Source: JBFHER01 sp041584055 (lineage in GTDB: Bacteria > Bacteroidota > Bacteroidia > Bacteroidales > UBA5342). Taken from it: a stretch of DNA of 5,854 nt. The notes below the pieces were generated by a model, which was not told where the DNA came from, did not search any database, and was given only the letters and a program-made list of their open reading frames with translations. Positions 5,154 through 5,854 of the stretch are shown piece after piece; positions within the stretch are counted from its first letter, which is position 1; every line of letters begins with the position of its first letter. The stretch is from NCBI GenBank assembly GCA_041584055.1, contig JBFHER010000255.1, positions 1-5,854 of the forward strand, in the 5' to 3' direction. A program made the position numbers and the translations under genes.

Positions 5154-5854
5154 ATGAGACATTTATTATTCACATTGATTTTATTATCTACCCTGTTTGT
5201 ACAGGCAAAGGACTTGAACAAGCCCATCGTTTCATCGGATGCTGTATTTGAAGAGGTTGATGGAATTGTGGCTGTAGAAGCTGAACATTTTTTTAAGCAA
5301 TCAAAATCAGACATACGTCAGTGGTACAGAACATCAAAGGGTGAATTGCCAAATGTCGGTAACGATCCGGATGATCCTCACATTGTTGGCGCAAGCAACA
5401 ATGCTTATTTGGAAATATTGCCCGATACCCGATGGACACATGGGGAAAAATTAATCGCTGGTGAAAATTTTACAAATACGGCTGGTGAGATGGCCCTGAT
5501 TCATTATAAAATATTCTTTAACACACCCGGTAGGTACTATGTTTGGGCACGGGCTTATAGCACTGGAGCAGAAGATAACGGTTTACATGTAGGATTGGAT
5601 GGAGAATGGCCGGAATCAGGTCAGCGACTTCAGTGGTGTGAAGGCAAGCAGAGTTGGCGATGGGAAAGTAAGCAACGTACTGAAAAAAATCACTGCGGAG
5701 AAGCATATAAAATATACCTTGATATCAAAGAGAAAGGTTTACACGAAATTGTTTTCTCCATGCGGGAAGACGGGTTTGAATTTGATAAGTTTCTCTTAAC
5801 AACCAATAAAAACATTCAGTTAGGTGCGGATGCAGGACCCTCAGAGCGTTTAAA
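5154..5854 (+). CDS. Exported protein with GH115 C-terminal-like carbohydrate-binding domain (3' end outside window)
   Basis: The open frame starts at ATG 5154 and runs without a stop to the window edge: 233 codons plus two bases, so the C-terminal part is missing. Residues 1-18 are a signal peptide (VQA before K19). Residues about 36-216 form one beta-sandwich-like domain: DGIVAVEAEHF, NNAYLEILPDTR, GENFTN, IHYKIFFNTPGRYYVWARAYS, DNGLHVGLDG, WRWESKQR, LHEIVFSMREDGFEFDKFLL. The opening EAEHF, the central PGRYYVW and the closing DGFEFDKFLL are typical of CBM6/35-like modules and of the domain at the C terminus of GH115 glycuronidases; I also recall close matches in multidomain glycoside hydrolase-like proteins (DUF5060/DUF4038 type) of Bacteroidota and Planctomycetes. 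Carbohydrate binding is inferred; any catalytic domain would lie past the window. It is divergent from the phosphatase operon. The leader is A/T-rich with no Shine-Dalgarno. Confidence 0.85.
   Translation, partial: MRHLLFTLILLSTLFVQAKDLNKPIVSSDAVFEEVDGIVAVEAEHFFKQSKSDIRQWYRTSKGELPNVGNDPDDPHIVGASNNAYLEILPDTRWTHGEKLIAGENFTNTAGEMALIHYKIFFNTPGRYYVWARAYSTGAEDNGLHVGLDGEWPESGQRLQWCEGKQSWRWESKQRTEKNHCGEAYKIYLDIKEKGLHEIVFSMREDGFEFDKFLLTTNKNIQLGADAGPSERL

Noticed and set aside
5599..5799. Open frames on both strands inside 5518-5799
   Set aside because: They overlap the long plus-strand frame from 5154, whose translation has clear domain motifs; these are other-frame shadows.

Overview
The window looks like an ordinary chromosomal segment of a member of the Bacteroidota. 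The evidence is a type IX secretion (T9SS) C-terminal sorting domain on one protein, two clear and several partial matches to the Bacteroidota promoter pattern (TTTG / TAnnTTTG), A/T-rich leaders mostly without Shine-Dalgarno sequences, and AT-rich spacers between short transcription units. The genus cannot be told from this sequence. A marine or sediment polysaccharide-degrading lineage is only a guess, from the partial carbohydrate-associated protein at the right end.

Layout from left to right. Bases 1-177 are non-coding, with a few small inverted repeats. On the minus strand, 178-1374 encodes an exported C1B cysteine peptidase of the bleomycin hydrolase / aminopeptidase C group. After a 179-bp spacer with a strong imperfect hairpin, 1554-3110 (minus) encodes a secreted endonuclease/exonuclease/phosphatase-fold protein with a T9SS type A sorting domain. 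A 299-bp spacer then holds a plausible promoter for that nuclease gene and a terminator-like hairpin for the unit to its right. That unit is a two-gene minus-strand operon: a Gph-like HAD phosphatase (4224-4898) followed by a nitroreductase with an N-terminal two-cluster ferredoxin domain (3410-4237), the two reading frames overlapping by 14 bp. A 255-bp divergent intergenic region separates this operon from a plus-strand gene (5154 to beyond the window end), which encodes an exported protein with a carbohydrate-binding-like beta-sandwich domain resembling the GH115 C-terminal type.

How the genes fit together: three of the five products carry signal peptides and act outside the cytoplasm (peptidase, nuclease, carbohydrate-associated protein), which suits a heterotroph feeding on polymers. 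The phosphatase and nitroreductase are cytoplasmic and co-transcribed, but nothing here shows their substrates. I see no CRISPR array, RNA gene, insertion sequence, phage gene or defence system, and no convincing evidence of a new multi-gene system. The most useful leads are the overlapping phosphatase/ferredoxin-nitroreductase pair, the unnamed N-terminal domain of the nuclease, the altered NSW-D motif of the peptidase, and the structured spacers.
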